Shown one piece after another: positions 26,501 through 35,181 of a stretch of DNA of 64,000 nt. The DNA is taken from the NCBI GenBank assembly GCA_933228895.1, contig OW121853.1, forward strand, positions 8,252,494-8,316,493, written 5' to 3'. Under the pieces are notes generated by a model that was not told the DNA's origin, ran no database searches, and saw nothing but the letters and a program-made list of their open reading frames with translations. How positions within the stretch are numbered: the first letter of the stretch is position 1; each line of letters starts with the position of its first letter. This stretch comes from Platycnemis pennipes (taxonomy: Eukaryota > Arthropoda > Insecta > Odonata > Platycnemididae). The position numbers and the translations under genes were made by a program.

Positions 26501-29500
26501 ATTTGAACGTTTCAGGTAACTTAAAATCTTATGTACAACCTTATAGTCCCTAAGTTTCCCAACTAAACCCTCCCAGGAGCTGAGTGACACACTCTGTAAG
26601 TTCATGTGGATTTTCTATGGAACTCACTGCTTTCCTTTGGATCTTATTGATTTCCTGTGTTTATGTGGGTGTTGGATAGAGATAAAAATCACCAAAAGTT
26701 ATCCATACAACTTTTTAATTGTTATGATCTCTTAAAGCATGTTTGTCTTCATTGTTGCATCCTTTAAATCTCAGAAAAATGCTAATCATTGACCTTATAA
26801 CCTTAAGCCTCTTGCTGAATAGAACTCCACCCCTAGTTGGACTCACGGAAAACCTTTGATTATCGAGCTCTCTATTCTTACTCTCACATCTTAGTATATC
26901 CTACCATACGTTATGTTTTAAAAAATGTTCCTCCACCTTTTCCCTATCAATACAATATCACATCTGCGTACACTCGAATAAAACAAGATGTGTATTCAAA
27001 CAATTATGCATATGCTTAAGCTGGGCTAGAAATGCCCTCACCTTCTCCATCCATCCTGTTTAATAAACTCTCCAGCTTCATTCAGTCCATTAACTCTCCT
27101 ATAGTTTTCAAAGAGGAAGTTTCACAGCTGCTCCAGCCAAAAGTGTATTGCAGTGAACAGTATTTCTTAGGGGATAAGCTCTGATTACCTACTTTTTCTT
27201 TTGTATCTATGTGTGTGAATGTGTTTGTAATGTCTTACTTGACAAGCTTCATGTCTGTATGGACCAAATCGAAGACAATTATTATTACTATAATTCCTAA
27301 CCTCTTGCTGACTTGAACTCTACCCTAAACATAACCAATCATGAACTAAGAAAATGGTATGTGCCCACATAGCATGCAAGATTGCAGCAAGTTTGGTTGA
27401 GGCTGGCTTATAGCTTGCCAAGATTGGCAATCTTGATGCAAGCTTGCGGCAAGTTTGCCAATATTGACACGTTCCGTGCAAGTTACACTCGACTTGCATG
27501 AAGTGTGCCAACCTTGGCAACATTAGTAGCAATAGTGCAAGGCCGAAGGCAATTGCAACGATAGGGTTCCTCCTAAGGGAGGAGTAGAATTACCTTTGCT
27601 TGAACACGCACAACTTATTTCCCGAAGGAGAAAAACAATTCGAGCTAAATTGAAGAAGAGCGAGTTAATAGGAAAAATTAGTGTGAAATTAACTTCAGCA
27701 GGTAACGATAAATTAACTGACAAAGAAGAACAAGGTTGTAAAGTAGTGAATTACAGATTAATTGTGAATACAGATTGATTGAGTACATAATACAGTGGTA
27801 TTGACGTCAGGGTTCCTACATGTATCGACAAGGATCCCACGGCCCGTCCGATGAAGATGACGATTGCCATATTAAAAATGTAAATTGGAGGGGTGGGCGG
27901 GGACCTTCTGGAGCCCCCCTGACACTTAGACCTCTTTAGATCCATTGTGCCAACCCACATTTAACCTGCCCGCCACTCGCAGACAGGGGACAAGAGCACC
28001 GCGGTAGAGGTATGGAGGAGGGTCACCCATCCAACCTCTGTCCGGGCCCAACGTTGCCTAACTTCGGTGATCTCACGGGAACCGGTGTGTCAACTGGCTA
28101 GGCCCTTGTCTGATTGCCATATTACTGTGGAAACTCTTATTTATCTCTCTAGAAGTTGAAAGAATATCAGTTATGCGTAGTAAAAACGGTCATGCTTATT
28201 TTTAGCCACACAACGGTAATTGGGGAAATGTTTTAATGGTTCAAATACCCGTGTCCCTATGTTGTAAAGTTAATTATCACTAGCGAATTCATCCAAGCCA
28301 GCAGCTGTATATATACGGCCTCCCATCAGTCATTTGTTAGCGAAGAAGAGCTAGATAGCCGTCGTGATTTGCATTTTGTTAGGTCGTTTAGGTTAAGGTA
28401 ATAAGACACATAACACAAGTATATATTGTTAAGAATTGTAACTTGCGCATTTACAAATGCAGGAAAATCTGTTATAATCATTTTCTTTTTAACTTTTGAT
28501 ACTATAGGTGTACTCATGCAAGTAGTGAATTTTTTTTGTGATACCTAACTAATTTGTTTCGCTAGGTACATGGGTACTGCTCCTTTGCACAATTGCATTT
28601 CATAGTCAATGTTTTTGTGAGTGGTTCATGAATGCTTTCCTACCCTCGGCGTACCCTCTATTTTTGCCAGGGTTGAAACTTGCGCAGGACTTGCGTGAAG
28701 CTTGCACAGAACTTGCGTGAAGCTTGCATGAAACTTGCGGCAGGTGCAGTAGTCAGATTGCAGCTAGCTTGCTGCAAGCTTTAACCTTGCCGATGCAAGC
28801 TTGCTATTTTGCAATGACAAGCTTGCTGCAAGGTTGCAGCAAGCTTGCTTTGCTATGTGGGGTACTTTTGCATGCTTGATGAGCCAAGAACAAAGTCCCT
28901 GTAACTTCAAATTTCCTGTAAACAGGATGTTAGGACGATCTCCTAATGTGAATCTTGATTGGCAACCACATATTAATGGAATAATAAAAAAATGGCTACT
29001 GGGATTTATAAACGTGTATGATTAGGAAACTTGCCCCCAACCACCCCAATACAGCCTCTTATAGACTTATTTATTCCTATTTAGCTTGTGAGGAGATTGT
29101 TATCTGGGGAAACACAAATGCAGCTGTTAAGGCATTTTCTATGCAAAGAAGGGCTGTCAAATCAGTGTTGAAGGTTGAAATAAGAGTTCCTGGAATTATT
29201 AAGGAGACTCATGATAATCACTCTGCCATGTATCTATGTACATCCTTAATTTTTCAATGTTTGTCTTGAACAATCGGCACTTGTTTTTGCCTAATTCTGT
29301 TGTACGTAGCCACAAGACTTGTGGTAAGGAAAATGCACATTTTGCTAATCAGCCACTAAGCATATCCAAAAGAGATCCTCATCACTCAGCCTCGATATTT
29401 TATAACAAGATTCTCATGTCAGTTAAAAAATAGCCAGCCAAATTGTCTTTAAAGCTGAATTAAAGAAACCTCTAATTCACAAGAGCTACTATAGTGTGGA

Positions 29501-29896
29501 TGAGTTTTTAAATGACTGATGGTTATAGACTGTATTTATCCTCACCATGTCCTGTGTTGTATACGTGTATAACTGGGAAATAAAGATTATTATCGCTATT
29601 AACTTTTGTTTGTGTCCACTAGGTACAGCACATTTGGCCGAAGCACCCCTCTGCAGATGGAGGTTCCTGGATCGGGCAGCCAGCACCCTTTGGTCCCTGG
29701 CAAAATCCTCGCTGATTCATCTTCCTTCTGCACTGCCAAGCCCAGAGTCCAGCCCGAGTCCATAGACATCTATCGGTCGTACATTCAGAGGGCTGTGTTG
29801 GTGGATTCTCCCTTTGCGGCCCAGCTGCTGCCTCAGGAAAAAGACCTTGCCCTATACAAGAGATTTGTTGGCTGTGAAATGTTTTGTTCTGCATAG
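8526..29896 (+). CDS. FIG4: FIG4 phosphoinositide 5-phosphatase, 3' half (seven exons)
   Basis: The exons, all GT-AG and phase-consistent, are 8526-8784, 10957-11182, 14917-15043, 15440-15649, 21177-21335, 24697-24888 and 29623-29896 (stop TAG). Exon 1 carries [20 protein letters not shown], the SAC-domain CX5R-T catalytic motif. Exon 2 has [20 protein letters not shown] and [17 protein letters not shown], which are diagnostic for FIG4/SAC3. Exon 5 has [17 protein letters not shown], and exon 6 has an acidic SESSEEDDD tract. About 480 residues are encoded, roughly the second half of a FIG4 protein; the N-terminal SAC half must be left of the window. FIG4 turns PtdIns(3,5)P2 into PtdIns3P on endosome/lysosome membranes, in a complex with the kinase PIKfyve and the scaffold VAC14. 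No damage is seen in the exons. The long introns are packed with transposons. The identity is firm; the start and full length are not visible. Confidence 0.93.
8785..10141. other. FIG4 intron, nothing recognised
   Basis: Intron DNA with no recognisable coding or repeat structure. It includes imperfect repeats of the word GTGCA near 9200-9300. Confidence 0.3.
10142..10644. mobile_element. piggyBac-type MITE with TTAA duplication
   Basis: The TTAA at 10138-10141 and at 10645-10648 flank imperfect terminal inverted repeats. The left end reads CCCTTAATAGGTCGTGCACG and the right end, reverse-complemented, reads CCCTTAAGAGGCCGCACGGT. TTAA targets and CCC-starting ends are the hallmarks of piggyBac. 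The 503-bp interior has no transposase, so this is a non-autonomous copy in a FIG4 intron. Confidence 0.75.
10807..10851. repeat. Perfect 18-bp inverted repeat, 9-nt loop
   Basis: GGTTCTCAAAAAGTATGA at 10807-10824 is exactly repeated in inverse at 10834-10851. It lies about 105 bp upstream of a FIG4 exon. It could form a strong hairpin in the pre-mRNA. Confidence 0.8.
11183..12054. other. FIG4 intron, nothing recognised
   Basis: AT-rich intron DNA. No coding signal or repeat structure was recognised. Confidence 0.3.
12055..12577 (+). repeat. Dispersed repeat, copy 1
   Basis: It begins GAGTCATTCCATGTCAATTT and ends ATGGTACTCTGGTGTCTTCA plus a few bases. The same roughly 540-bp sequence recurs in the same orientation at 59097-59650, collinear over its whole length with scattered differences. 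No inverted termini or coding domain were recognised, so the class is unknown. Confidence 0.75.
13513..13568. repeat. Two adjacent perfect palindromes
   Basis: A 24-bp perfect palindrome (half-site AACAAGAAAGGC) occupies 13513-13536. A 26-bp perfect palindrome (half-site CTTCTTTCACTGC) occupies 13543-13568, only six bases away. Both are inside the hAT-type element. Confidence 0.9.
14192..14540 (+). repeat. Tandem repeat, 3 x 116 bp
   Basis: Units start with CAATGAAGGCTTAGACT at 14192, 14308 and 14424. The exact 116-bp spacing and near identity indicate recent amplification. Each unit contains TCGCGAAAAAGRCGAAATTTCG, an imperfect inverted-repeat motif also found at the element's right end. 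The last unit runs into the terminal repeat of the hAT-type element. Confidence 0.9.
15958..16015 (+). repeat. CAGGG...GGGAAAACCTGGAA dispersed repeat end
   Basis: CAGGGTGGCGATCGTCAGGG followed by AAAACCGGGAAAACCTGG resembles the left end of the 2.8-kb TIR element at 32353. Related words (TCTGGAAAAGTCAGGGAATT) occur at about 16781-16800, suggesting a degraded element between them. No matching opposite terminus was found. Confidence 0.4.
16998..17533. mobile_element. hAT-type MITE with 8-bp target duplication
   Basis: Termini are TAGAGATGGGTAAATTACGG on the left and, reverse-complemented, TAGAGATGGGCAACTTGGTA on the right. The flanks are GTCGTGCA at 16990-16997 and GTCATGCA at 17534-17541, an 8-bp duplication with one change. 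The interior is rich in inverted ATTACCGTAATT-like words near both ends. At 536 bp it has no coding capacity. Confidence 0.85.
17542..18604. other. FIG4 intron, nothing recognised
   Basis: Intron DNA with no recognisable domain. Two overlapping short frames near 17900-18150 do not resemble known proteins. Confidence 0.3.
18605..19558 (-). pseudogene. hAT-like (ZMYM1/DUF4371-type) transposase fossil
   Basis: Three overlapping - strand frames carry pieces of the TTF-type-zinc-finger/DUF4371 hAT transposase family. [18 protein letters not shown] (about 19040-18985) matches the region where these proteins read R-WL-YS before the zinc finger. [20 protein letters not shown] followed by [18 protein letters not shown] (about 18762-18640) matches the start of DUF4371, where LAFRG is typical. 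At least two frameshifts separate the pieces and the RNase H-fold catalytic core is absent. The N-terminal frame 19558-19355 is Asn/His-rich and belongs only by position. Confidence 0.55.
19560..20719. other. FIG4 intron, nothing recognised
   Basis: AT-rich intron DNA. No gene or repeat was recognised. Confidence 0.3.
20720..20934 (+). repeat. Tandem duplication of about 110 bp
   Basis: CTACCTTACCTGGGTGAAGT begins both copies, at 20720 and 20830. The copies differ by small indels (TCAGTAGGTAACAAG against TCAGTAACAAG). It lies about 240 bp upstream of a FIG4 exon. Confidence 0.9.
21665..23225 (+). pseudogene. LINE (CFDP2/RTE-like) C-terminal fragment, split by another LINE
   Basis: The 5' piece (21665-21985) reads [13 protein letters not shown] and ends [10 protein letters not shown]. 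The 3' piece (23087-23225) resumes [11 protein letters not shown] and [10 protein letters not shown] and ends in GATGATGATGG. In intact members of this family H-DGL-KTIIEG is followed shortly by a GRP-RM-YMEQ motif, so the second LINE at 21990-23085 was inserted between them. Related 3' ends occur at 24440-24612 and 45930-46640 in this window. Confidence 0.65.
21990..23085 (+). mobile_element. 5'-truncated jockey/CR1-like LINE, RT C-terminal part
   Basis: An uninterrupted frame to the stop at 22966 encodes the reverse-transcriptase palm and thumb. [20 protein letters not shown] comes first, then [10 protein letters not shown] with the YADD catalytic box, [15 protein letters not shown] and a C-terminal [11 protein letters not shown] region. 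The 3' end is an (ATT)n tract at about 23063-23084 after AATAAAG, as expected for a non-LTR element. The frame is intact from the RT mid-region to the stop, so it is younger than its surroundings, but it lacks the endonuclease and ORF1. Confidence 0.85.
24440..24612 (+). pseudogene. LINE 3' end fragment (same family as 21665)
   Basis: The frame reads [14 protein letters not shown] and [16 protein letters not shown], followed by GATGATGATGAT. This is the C-terminus and tail of the CFDP2/RTE-like LINE. It lies just upstream of the FIG4 exon at 24697. Confidence 0.65.
25251..26230. mobile_element. pogo/mariner-type MITE with TA target
   Basis: The left end TAGTGGACTCTCATTAG and the right end, reverse-complemented CAGTGGACTCTCGTAAG, are inverted and flanked by TA at 25249-25250 and 26231-26232. 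CAGTGGA-CTC ends with TA duplication are typical of pogo/Tigger elements. The first base is T instead of C on the left. No transposase was seen in the 980 bp. Confidence 0.75.
26837..27290 (+). pseudogene. Degraded jockey/CR1-like LINE 3' end
   Basis: Short + frames ([14 protein letters not shown], then [20 protein letters not shown] and CSEQYFL) have the spacing of the C-terminus of jockey-like RT proteins. The piece ends with ATTATTATTACTAT after AAATCGAAGAC, a non-LTR-like 3' tail. It is strongly mutated. Confidence 0.45.
27364..28861. mobile_element. TIR element with GCAAGCTTGC palindromic subterminal arrays
   Basis: The left end CCCACATAGCATGCAAG and the right end, reverse-complemented CCCACATAGCAAAGCAAG, are inverted. 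Inside each end lie about 150-170 bp packed with variants of the palindrome GCAAGCTTGC (for example at 27440-27450, 28700-28850). The middle has no transposase. A 5S-derived SINE is nested at 27875-28111. No clear target duplication was found and the superfamily is not assigned. Confidence 0.65.
27875..28111 (-). mobile_element. 5S rRNA-derived SINE with 13-bp target duplication
   Basis: Reading the - strand from 28104, the sequence follows 5S rRNA: ACACCGGTTCCCGTGAGATC, then CACCGAAGTTAGGCAACGTT, GGGCCCGG and TTGGATGGGTGACC. These are the 5S helix and internal promoter regions (A box, intermediate element, C box), in order. The 3' part then diverges into a non-5S body. The identical 13-mer GATTGCCATATTA flanks it at 27862-27874 and 28112-28124. 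A SINE3-type retroposon therefore explains it better than a 5S gene or a random pseudogene. Confidence 0.85.
28890..29605 (+). pseudogene. Degraded jockey/CR1-like LINE, RT C-terminal region
   Basis: Pieces of + frames ([47 protein letters not shown]) match the thumb and C-terminus of jockey-like RTs, with several stops and frameshifts. The 3' end reads AATAAAGATTATTATCGC at about 29579-29596. This is about 25 bases from the splice acceptor of the last FIG4 exon. Confidence 0.55.
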
Positions 29897-30761
29897 ACTT
29901 GCATAGGACAACAGGTGCAATTCTTTTTTCATTTAACTTTTTTGTTATAATTTTGTTGAATCATTTATTAAGCAATTAAAAATTGTGGCCAAAATTACTA
30001 AATGAGCCGTAATTACGGATAGCGGAAACACTGTTGGGCTTCCATTTAACGGAGACACACCTACGGTTGCGATGCTAGGCATCACAGAACTCTCAATGTG
30101 CCCTCCACTGCTCCATCAGTAGACCCTTAAGATGGAACGTTAGTTCCATTGTTACCCCTGCCTAACTTAAGGGTGTAGTTAGGAGTGGGAAGGGAAGATT
30201 ACCAGAAGCATCCATTAAATGCCAGAAGGGAGAGCAGGAAGAATATAGAAGTTCACTTATGGCATGATGTTCTTTCAGTTCAAAGAATATAATTTTTAAC
30301 TCCTTCCAGACATCTTAGGTCATTCCTTTCTGTGTGAAAATTTCCTGTTATTAAGGAAAGTCGGTGTTTGTTTTTCCCTTAATAAGTGTGAAGTGAGTTA
30401 AGACACTCCTTCCCTATTGCATTTGTCATGTTGTTGCTGTACAGGGGAGGCAGCTGGTATCTGAGGTCCTTTGCACCAATGAAGACAGGAGGGTATTTTG
30501 GAGAGAGGAAGGTGTTGTGCACACAAACATAAATGAAGACGTAAAATATGCAGTTTATTCAATGTCAACACATTTACGTAAGATACATCGGTGATAGGTA
30601 TGCAAGGTCACATCCCTGTAAGCAAGGCCATCTTGATATACAGGCCTGCTGCATGGGGCAAAATACATATCTCTGTGACATCACAAAAGAAATCTGAACG
30701 AAAGGTGTTGCTTAGTTGTTTCCCAGCTTGTTTGAAGGACTTGTATTGTTGATATTAATTG
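29897..30761. other. FIG4 3' UTR and downstream DNA
   Basis: The stretch starts after the FIG4 stop. ATTAAA at about 29975 is a possible variant poly(A) signal; no AATAAA is seen close by. Nothing else was recognised. Confidence 0.35.
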
Positions 30762-30945
30762 TATGTTCATGGTTGGGAGTGTGAAACGTAATTTTAATGG
30801 TATGTACCTAGTAGTGTTTATTTGCATTTTTTGTGCAATATTAATATTTTATATGTTTCTTTGTGGTTTTGGAACCCTTATACGGTGAAGTGCACAGCAG
30901 TAAAACAAAATCAGACAGGTAAGTAACATACCTATGTCATTCTTT
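30762..30945 (+). repeat. Dispersed repeat, + copy of the sequence at 40095-40260
   Basis: ATGTTCATGGTTG, then TTTATTTGCATTTTTTGTGC, TTTGTGGTTTTGGAA and CAGACAGGTAAG occur in the same order on the - strand at 40260-40095. The two copies are in opposite orientation about 9.3 kb apart. Class unknown. Confidence 0.75.
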
Positions 30946-31194
30946 ACCTTGGCGTACTAGGTTTCAAATTAAACTCCATTCAGTTTCCTCAAAGTCATCG
31001 TGATTTAGTAAATCTTTTTATGTTTACTTAGTGTTTGCATTAGTATTTTCTAGGTAGATATTCTTCACATTGGGGTAAGCTTGATAGCTAAATGTCTTTT
31101 AGTTGATTTTCACCATTGTCATTCACTTTTTTTTCATGGTTTAATGGCTGCTGAGATCATTTTTACTTAAGAAAAGCTTATTATCATTATTCCC

Positions 31195-32352
31195 TTCATG
31201 GACTATGTCTTGTCGTGGTGGGATATTGGGGCTTGCATGTTCCCATAACCCCTAGACTTGCGTGGGGGGGAGCAACTAATATTGCTCCTAGTTGGGTCAT
31301 CTATGCCAGATCGGTCAAAGGATTGGAGCCTGACGAAAGAGTCTGCGTACCATACTCGCAGCATCTGTTCCTCATTGATGTGTCACGTTAATAAACACTG
31401 TTGAAGCAGGCAACAGGAAACCACCTCAATTAAACTCTCCCAAGAGCACAATGGACTTGAGCGATAGAGAATTGAATCCTGGCAACGATGGGACCTGAAC
31501 CCAAATGGGTGGGATGGGTGTCATGCCCGGCAGCAGGGTAAGCAAGGACTCTGTGGTCGTCATCTCACGAAAACCTTGTACAAAAAGAAAGACAGCAGCA
31601 GTGATGAAGAAGAAACCAGAGAAGAGAGCAACAATGCTAAGAATCGGGGCATGGAATGTTAGGACAATGTTAAGGGCAGGAAAACTAGAAAACATTAAGC
31701 GTGAAATGGAGAGGGGAAAGATCGATTTGTTAAGATTAAGCGATGTAAGATGGAGAGACCAGGTGAAAGGTATTTAATGTGGAACAGGAACGCGATAGAA
31801 TATTGGTTATCGAAATCAAAGCGATGCCGGTGATTGTAGTCGTAGTACAAGTTTACTTGCTGACAGGGGGACATAAAGAAGAGGAAGTAGGCAAAGTGTA
31901 TGACGACCAGTTGGAAGAATTAATTCGGAAAGCTCAGGGCAGGAAGAACCTATGACTTATGGGAAACTGGAACACTGTAGTAGGGGAAGGGAGGGATGGA
32001 AGTGAAGTAGGGGAGTATGGGCTGGGTGTAAGGAATGACTGCAGCAAGGTAGTGGAGTTCTGTAGGAGGAATAATTTAGTGATTATAAACACGTGGTTTA
32101 AACACTACCCTAAGCATAGGTACACATGGAAAATGCCAGGGGATACTGGAAGATATCAACTAGATTACATTATGATTAGGCAATGATATAGGAACGGCAT
32201 GAAGAATTCGTATAGTTTCCCAGGTGCAGATGCAGAGTCTGACCATAACTTGGTGGCGATGAAATGTGAAATGAAACTAAAAAGGTTGAAGATAGGAAGG
32301 AGGATAAAAAAGTGGGGTTTAGGATTGGAGCGATGAGGAGGGAATATCAGGA
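31195..32352 (+). pseudogene. LINE (CFDP2/RTE-like), 5' leader and endonuclease
   Basis: A leader with the TGGTGGGATATTGGGGCTTG and CATGTTCCCATAACCCC words precedes an apurinic-type endonuclease frame. LRIGAWNVRTMLRAGKLENI and IDLLRLSDVRW follow at about 31636-31755. After frameshifts, LVIINTWFKHYPKHRYTWK and LDYIMIRQ follow to 32186, then SDHNLVAMKCEMKLK at about 32239. Catalytic residues around the N of WNVRT and SDH are visible. The frame is cut at 32352 by a 2.8-kb insertion and resumes at 35182. Confidence 0.8.
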
Positions 32353-32734
32353 CAGGGTGTCCACTGACCGGGAAAACCTGGAAAATCGGGAATTATTCGT
32401 GAATTTTCAATGCAGGGAATTGTTCGTGGATTATTCGTGATTTTCTGGTCTGAGTCGGGAATTTTGAAAATTCTTAATTCAAGACAAAATATCCTTGTTT
32501 TATAAATAGGATAAATAACGATGACTTTAAGATATGGATTTGCCGTTGGTATGAATAAATAAATAAACGACGGAAAAGCAGTTAGGCTCAATGTATCGTC
32601 AGCGCTGTGTGGATCTGAGATGTTCAACTGTTTGACTGTCAAACGGATGCCTTCAGCGTCACGTCAAGTGCCCTTTGTTCTCATTCATTGCACATCGGAC
32701 TAAGCCCGTGATATGCAAACATATGCCTAACGTG

Positions 32735-33650
32735 TAGTGATGGCCGGATCGGAACCGTCGGATCCAAAGATCCACGGATCTTTCATTTTACTCGGTTCCG
32801 GATTCGGATCCAAAGACACGGAGTAAAATCGGATCCGGATCGCAGATTTTAAATTTTCGCGGCTTAGCGATCGAAGTGCCCCGTGAATGGAATGTAGGTG
32901 CGGTAGATATTGACAAAAAGGGGATGTGTAACTCAGGTCACGAAATTAGATGAAAATGTTCCCGTGCAACTAAAAGCAAAATAAAGAAATATGACTTTTC
33001 CCCATTACCCCGGTATCGCGGGGGGAAAAAAAAAAAAAACGTAGGATGTCATGCGGGTGGCCTACATTCGCCGGGATCAGGCGGACAACGAGAGCTAGTT
33101 TACTGTGCGAAGTTCGATCCGTATCGCAGTTTCATTTTTCTTTCAGTCATTGCATCGAAAATGTTATCATCTTCAATTTCAAACCATTGCATCTGAATAC
33201 TCACTTTATAATACTTTTGTTGTGTAAATTAGATTTACAAATGTACCATTGATAAATTAAGGATGGTCGGGTTGGATCCACGGGTCTTTCATTTCATTCG
33301 CTACTGAAATCATATCCGAAGACAGTAAAAATTCAGATCCGGATCGGAGATTTTAAATTTCCCGGCTTAGTGATCGAACCACCCCGCGAATGGAATGTAC
33401 GTACGTATGGTAGATACTGACAAGGAGAGGTTGTATAACTTGGTCACGAAATATGAAGATTTTTTCCGTGCCACAAAAACAAAATAAAAAAATACTCGTC
33501 GTGATTTTTTTTCCACAGGCCACGTGGGTCGCCTACATTCGCCAGATTCCCGTGAACCTATGATAGCGTATTTGTTAAAAATGAGGACTAGTGTACTGCA
33601 GGTCGCGAGTTCGATCCTTAACACTGCCTAGGAATACAGGCTATGCTGTA
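32735..33650 (+). repeat. Tandem duplication, unit about 450-530 bp
   Basis: Two successive blocks share the same order of words. They are GGATCYACGGRTCTTTCATT, GATCCGGATCGSAGATTTTA, a CGAATGGAATGTA block, GACAA then GGTCACGAAAT, and GGCCTACATTCGCC ending in an AGTTCGATCC box (33110 and 33608). The copies are diverged, and the second is shorter after the box. Confidence 0.7.
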
Positions 33651-33954
33651 TTCCTAGGGTAATGCAAGTAGGCAGTTAAAAAAAGTAGATTATCAGAAAT
33701 TTCATGTGAATTTATAATTTAAAAAATAATAAAATTTGGCGCTAGGGAAAGGATTGGAAACATTTTTTATTGCAGAATTAAATCATGTAATCATTATGTT
33801 AACTTAATAATGTATTTTTGAGTGACGAATTTGTAAATGTAGGTAGTTTAAACGATAGAAGTACAAAAAAGTCACAATCCACACAAAAAGGTAGGAAATG
33901 AAGGATGATAAACTTTTGATTCAATGGCTGAAAGAAAAATTTTAAACAGCAATA

Positions 33955-34008
33955 AGAATCGAACTTCATTACCTGCAGTCCACTACCCCACTCTGCTATT
34001 GTCGGCAT
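33955..34008 (-). repeat. tRNA-like SINE head
   Basis: On the - strand, TAGCAGAGTGGGGTAGTGGA gives an A box and AAGTTCGATTC about 30 bases later gives a B box. The spacing fits a tRNA-derived pol III promoter. It is too degraded to be a tRNA gene. Confidence 0.45.
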
Positions 34009-34016
34009 ACCTGATT

Positions 34017-35160
34017 TAGGAGAATACATTCTCCCCACATGTCATTCTACTTTTTTCTTGCAAACCAAATGGAGAGAAAATCCGAGACATTTTTAAAATT
34101 TTGTTTATAGTAGCATGAAGAAAGGCTAATTTCATTTCAAGATCAGAGTTACAAAACCTCTTCTAAAGAGTAGAAAATTTCTCAAATTTCATTTCAAAGG
34201 TTATTGTTAATAAGACACTGCAAAATTACTAGTTTAGCAGCTTGAAATATTCTATAATAATTTTTTCGTCTTAAAAATGGAATCCCCGGATATTCCATAA
34301 ATGGGATCTCTTGGCCACATTAAAAATTTTTTTTCAAAAAAGAATTTGAAAGCATTCAAGGATTTGATTAATAATTGGAAAATAATTCCTTTATTAATGA
34401 AAATGAACTTATTATGTTTCTTTTTACTGCACATTTGATGTGATCAGATACTTTACTGCAGTTACAATGTAAGTTGGCTTTCTGGTAGGCTTTGCAATAT
34501 ATTTTTTTACAAACTTTTCTATAATTTTTTGAGAAATCTAATTGCTGATGTTTGTTAGATATATTCAGGATGCGCTTACTTGAATTAGGATTGTTATTAC
34601 ATTAATTTTTGTTAGAAAAAGATGGAGTATGATACTAAAGACTGTTATGATTTCACTTTTTTCTATATAGTCTACCGGTACAAAAATGTTACATTCTGAT
34701 TCTGAGTGAACAGAAAATTGAGGCTTTGAGACTTAAAATAGAAAAGCATGGCAAAAAATATTAACGTAGAAAATCATCATTCCAAGAACAGTGGTTGAAT
34801 GCTGAAGACTTTAGCCAGTGGGTTCTTTAAGTTCCTATTGTAGAAGAATTTTTAATTTCTCATGGAAATGCTAATTTAGAAAGAGGGTGTTAAATCAAAA
34901 AGTAGTTTATCTTTCCCAACCAACAAAGAGAGTCTCTTACTACCAATAAAACTACATATTTAATTGCTTTAATTTATCAATTATTTCTTATTTAATTACT
35001 TTGTCTATATTATGCTATGGGTTGAACTACAAAAAATCCATATTCTACATAGAACTTGAAAAACATCACTTTTGACTCATACAAGAACCACGATATATTA
35101 GCCTGGAAATTTTTATAAATTTAGCCTTGAAAACCTTGAATTATGCTTGAATTTTATATT
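34017..35160. other. Interior of TIR element, nothing recognised
   Basis: Very AT-rich DNA with no recognised coding domain. Confidence 0.3.
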
Positions 35161-35181
35161 TTGACTTTTGTGGACACCCTG

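Larger units (their letters stand above)
32353..35181. mobile_element. 2.8-kb TIR element inserted in a LINE
   Basis: The termini CAGGGTGTCCAC and GTGGACACCCTG are perfect 12-bp inverted repeats. CAGGA at 32348-32352 is duplicated at 35182-35186. Removing the element and one CAGGA restores the LINE reading REYQ-EIVDRCLREEE, so the boundaries are secure. The left subterminal part has ACTGACCGGGAAAACCTGG words shared with 15958. No transposase was recognised. The interior includes a tandem duplication (32735-33650) and a tRNA-like SINE head (33955-34008). The superfamily is uncertain. Confidence 0.85.

Noticed and set aside
28016..28104. A functional 5S rRNA gene
   Set aside because: The 3' part of 5S is replaced, several conserved bases differ, and exact 13-bp flanking duplications show it is part of a retroposon.
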